This document shows, piece after piece, positions 62,589 to 64,000 of a stretch of 64,000 nt of DNA. How positions within the stretch are numbered: the first letter of the stretch is position 1; every line of letters starts with the position of its first letter. The translations under genes and the position numbers were made by a program. The DNA comes from Planctomycetota bacterium (lineage in GTDB: Bacteria; Planctomycetota; UBA8742; UBA2392), in assembly GCA_019912315.1 (NCBI GenBank), contig JAIOJA010000023.1, positions 62,001 through 126,000 on the forward strand, given 5' to 3'. Under the pieces are notes generated by a model. It was not told where the DNA came from. It worked only from the letters and a program-made list of their open reading frames with translations, and searched no databases.

Positions 62589-64000
62589 ATGCGCGCAGCC
62601 ACCAGCAGACTCAGTAAGCGCATCCCCGTCACGGCCGCGAAGCAGCCGCTTACCTTTATTGTCTACAGCGAAGATGAAGTCTTCCGCGCCGCGGTGATGT
62701 CGGCGCTGAGCAACTCGCCAAGATTCAGCCGCGACCGCGACCAGATCATCGAGGTAAGCGCGCCAGGGCAGCGCGGCACTTTCAGCCTGCGCAACGGTGC
62801 GGTCCTTCTGTTACATTCAGGCTCAACACCGCTGGAGCAGACGCTGCTGGAGGATCGCGCGCCGTCAACCGTGCTGACCACATTCGGCGATGAGGCGATC
62901 GACGACCCGCAGTTTGATGATCACTTCGTCTTGCCGCTGAAGCAGCCAGGCATCGACCGGTTCATTCCGCGTGCCCGCGAACTGGCATGGCTGCGTTCAA
63001 GGGCTTTCAGCGAGGGCTCCAGCGCCGCTTCGCGCGATAAACTCGCGCGCCTCAACCGGATCGGCACGGCCTTGTCGGACATTCGTGTGTTGAAAGACCT
63101 GCTGCAGGTCGTGTTGACAGAAGCCCGCAACATCATGGATGCGGACGCAGGCAGCATCTACATCATCGAAAGCGGGCGAGGCACAGGATTCAGCGGGCGT
63201 AAGGTACTCGGGCGCGCGGAGCGCCGCACCCGCGCCGTCGCGGTCAAGCGTGCGAATCTGACCACTCAGGTTTTCAGCCTGCGATTTGCGGCGGCACAGA
63301 ACGACTCGTGCACGATTCCCTTTGAGGAATTTGTCTTCCCGGCAAACCTCGAAAGCATTGCAGGCTATGCGGCCATCACCGGCGAAATCGTGGCGCTTGA
63401 AGACGTCTACAGCCTCCCGGCCGACACGCCCTACAAGTTCAATAACATCATCGACAAGAAGTACGGCTATCGCACTTGCAGCATGTTGACCTTGCCCTTG
63501 AAGAACACCAGCGACGAAGTCGTCGGTGTGGTCCAGCTGATCAACAAGAAGAAGAACCCGCTTAACCGGCTTGATCTTGTCGGCGACCCGACCGGTGACA
63601 TCGTGCCCTTCAGCGACGAGGACGTTGAGCTTGCGGCCAGCCTCGGCAGCCAGGCCGGCGTGGCGATCGAGAATGTCCGCTTGATGGACGCAATCACCAG
63701 CCTGTTCGAGCGTTTCGTGATCGCGTGCGTGCAGGCCGTGGAACAGCGCGACCCGGCCACTGCGGGCCATTCCGGGCGCGTTGACCGCATTACGATGGCG
63801 CTGGCGGATGAGGTCAACAAGGCCAAACAGGGCCCATACGCCGACATGCTGTTCAGCGACGCCGAAATGGTCGAGTTGCACTACGCGTCCCTGCTGCATG
63901 ATTTTGGCAAGATCGGCGTGCGCGAGCACGTCCTGACCAAAGCGGAGAAGCTGTACCCGGCCCAAGCTCAGGCAATCGCATTCCGCGCAAAGATCATTGG
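62589..64000 (+). CDS. GAF/HD-GYP domain protein (partial, C-terminus beyond window)
   Basis: 470 residues visible. The N-terminus (~1-130) looks like a degenerate receiver-like domain (FIVYSEDEVFRAAVMSAL ... VLTTFGDE). A GAF domain lies at ~155-375 (LLQVVLTEARNIMDADAGSIYIIE, LTLPLKNTSDEVVGVVQLINKK). The HD-GYP part begins near 385: RDPATAGHSGRVDRI and LLHDFGKIGVREHVLTKAEKL (HD plus Gly-Tyr-Pro-type loop). HD-GYP proteins degrade cyclic di-GMP, which would suit a neighbour of the pilus genes. The stop is outside the window. Confidence 0.82.
   Translation, partial: MRAATSRLSKRIPVTAAKQPLTFIVYSEDEVFRAAVMSALSNSPRFSRDRDQIIEVSAPGQRGTFSLRNGAVLLLHSGSTPLEQTLLEDRAPSTVLTTFGDEAIDDPQFDDHFVLPLKQPGIDRFIPRARELAWLRSRAFSEGSSAASRDKLARLNRIGTALSDIRVLKDLLQVVLTEARNIMDADAGSIYIIESGRGTGFSGRKVLGRAERRTRAVAVKRANLTTQVFSLRFAAAQNDSCTIPFEEFVFPANLESIAGYAAITGEIVALEDVYSLPADTPYKFNNIIDKKYGYRTCSMLTLPLKNTSDEVVGVVQLINKKKNPLNRLDLVGDPTGDIVPFSDEDVELAASLGSQAGVAIENVRLMDAITSLFERFVIACVQAVEQRDPATAGHSGRVDRITMALADEVNKAKQGPYADMLFSDAEMVELHYASLLHDFGKIGVREHVLTKAEKLYPAQAQAIAFRAKII

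Overview
The window is high-GC bacterial DNA (about 60-65% by eye) from a diderm, outer-membrane-bearing organism. It carries a lipid A/LPS-type cluster (MsbA-like exporter, heptosyltransferase, WaaP-like kinase, glycosyltransferases), a type IV pilus operon ending in a PilQ secretin, MEP-pathway dxs and ispA, two Hanks-type Ser/Thr kinases, a Tricorn-family protease, and large beta-helix surface proteins with fibronectin III domains. This mix, and the many unplaceable proteins, suggest a Planctomycetota/PVC-type or another deep-branching Gram-negative lineage. No 16S gene is present, so the placement is an inference.

Layout. 1-9.5 kb: partial BatA-like VWA protein, RNase III, tRNA-Met, a Tricorn protease operon, two tandem paralogous membrane proteins and an isoaspartyl peptidase. 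9.6-17.4 kb: a compact (~7.8 kb) integrative element inserted in the 3' end of tRNA-Arg(TCT), bounded by a perfect 45-bp direct repeat. It encodes a tyrosine integrase, a small HTH protein, a split primase (TOPRIM/helicase-like gene plus a separate zinc-ribbon gene), a DUF5681-like protein and several unknown small proteins, all on the minus strand. It has no capsid or conjugation genes and looks like a phage-satellite-type or minimal integrative element. 17.5-23 kb: two secreted beta-helix/FN3 proteins and a Tat-exported flavin amine oxidase lipoprotein. 23-36 kb: metabolic genes (LOG-family hydrolase, homocysteine methyltransferase, P5C dehydrogenase, acetyl-CoA synthetase, CDP-alcohol transferase, aldehyde dehydrogenase), a solitary pilin, a HEPN-like gene and unknown envelope proteins. 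36-48 kb: a Ser/Thr kinase followed by a tyrosine/dual-specificity phosphatase, the LPS cluster, and a second kinase. 48-50 kb: a membrane-fused spermidine-synthase-like protein. 50.5-58.8 kb: type IV pilus genes (pilin, PilV-like, PilW-like, PilM, PilN, PilO, a repeat-rich protein in the PilP position, PilQ). 58.8-64 kb: ispA, dxs, NAD kinase and a GAF/HD-GYP protein cut by the window end.

The most notable unexplained structures are: (i) in the element, four pairs of a 9-mer (GTGTCCCCC) always spaced exactly 12 bp start to start; (ii) the palindrome TTGACNNGTCAA, over-represented in the window and concentrated around the element; (iii) short intergenic arrays with a 7-bp period whose unit differs at every locus; (iv) a PilP-position protein built of DxNGxPV repeats and a PilM with a Gly/Glu repeat insertion; (v) a double kinase-like LPS kinase with a degenerate second half.
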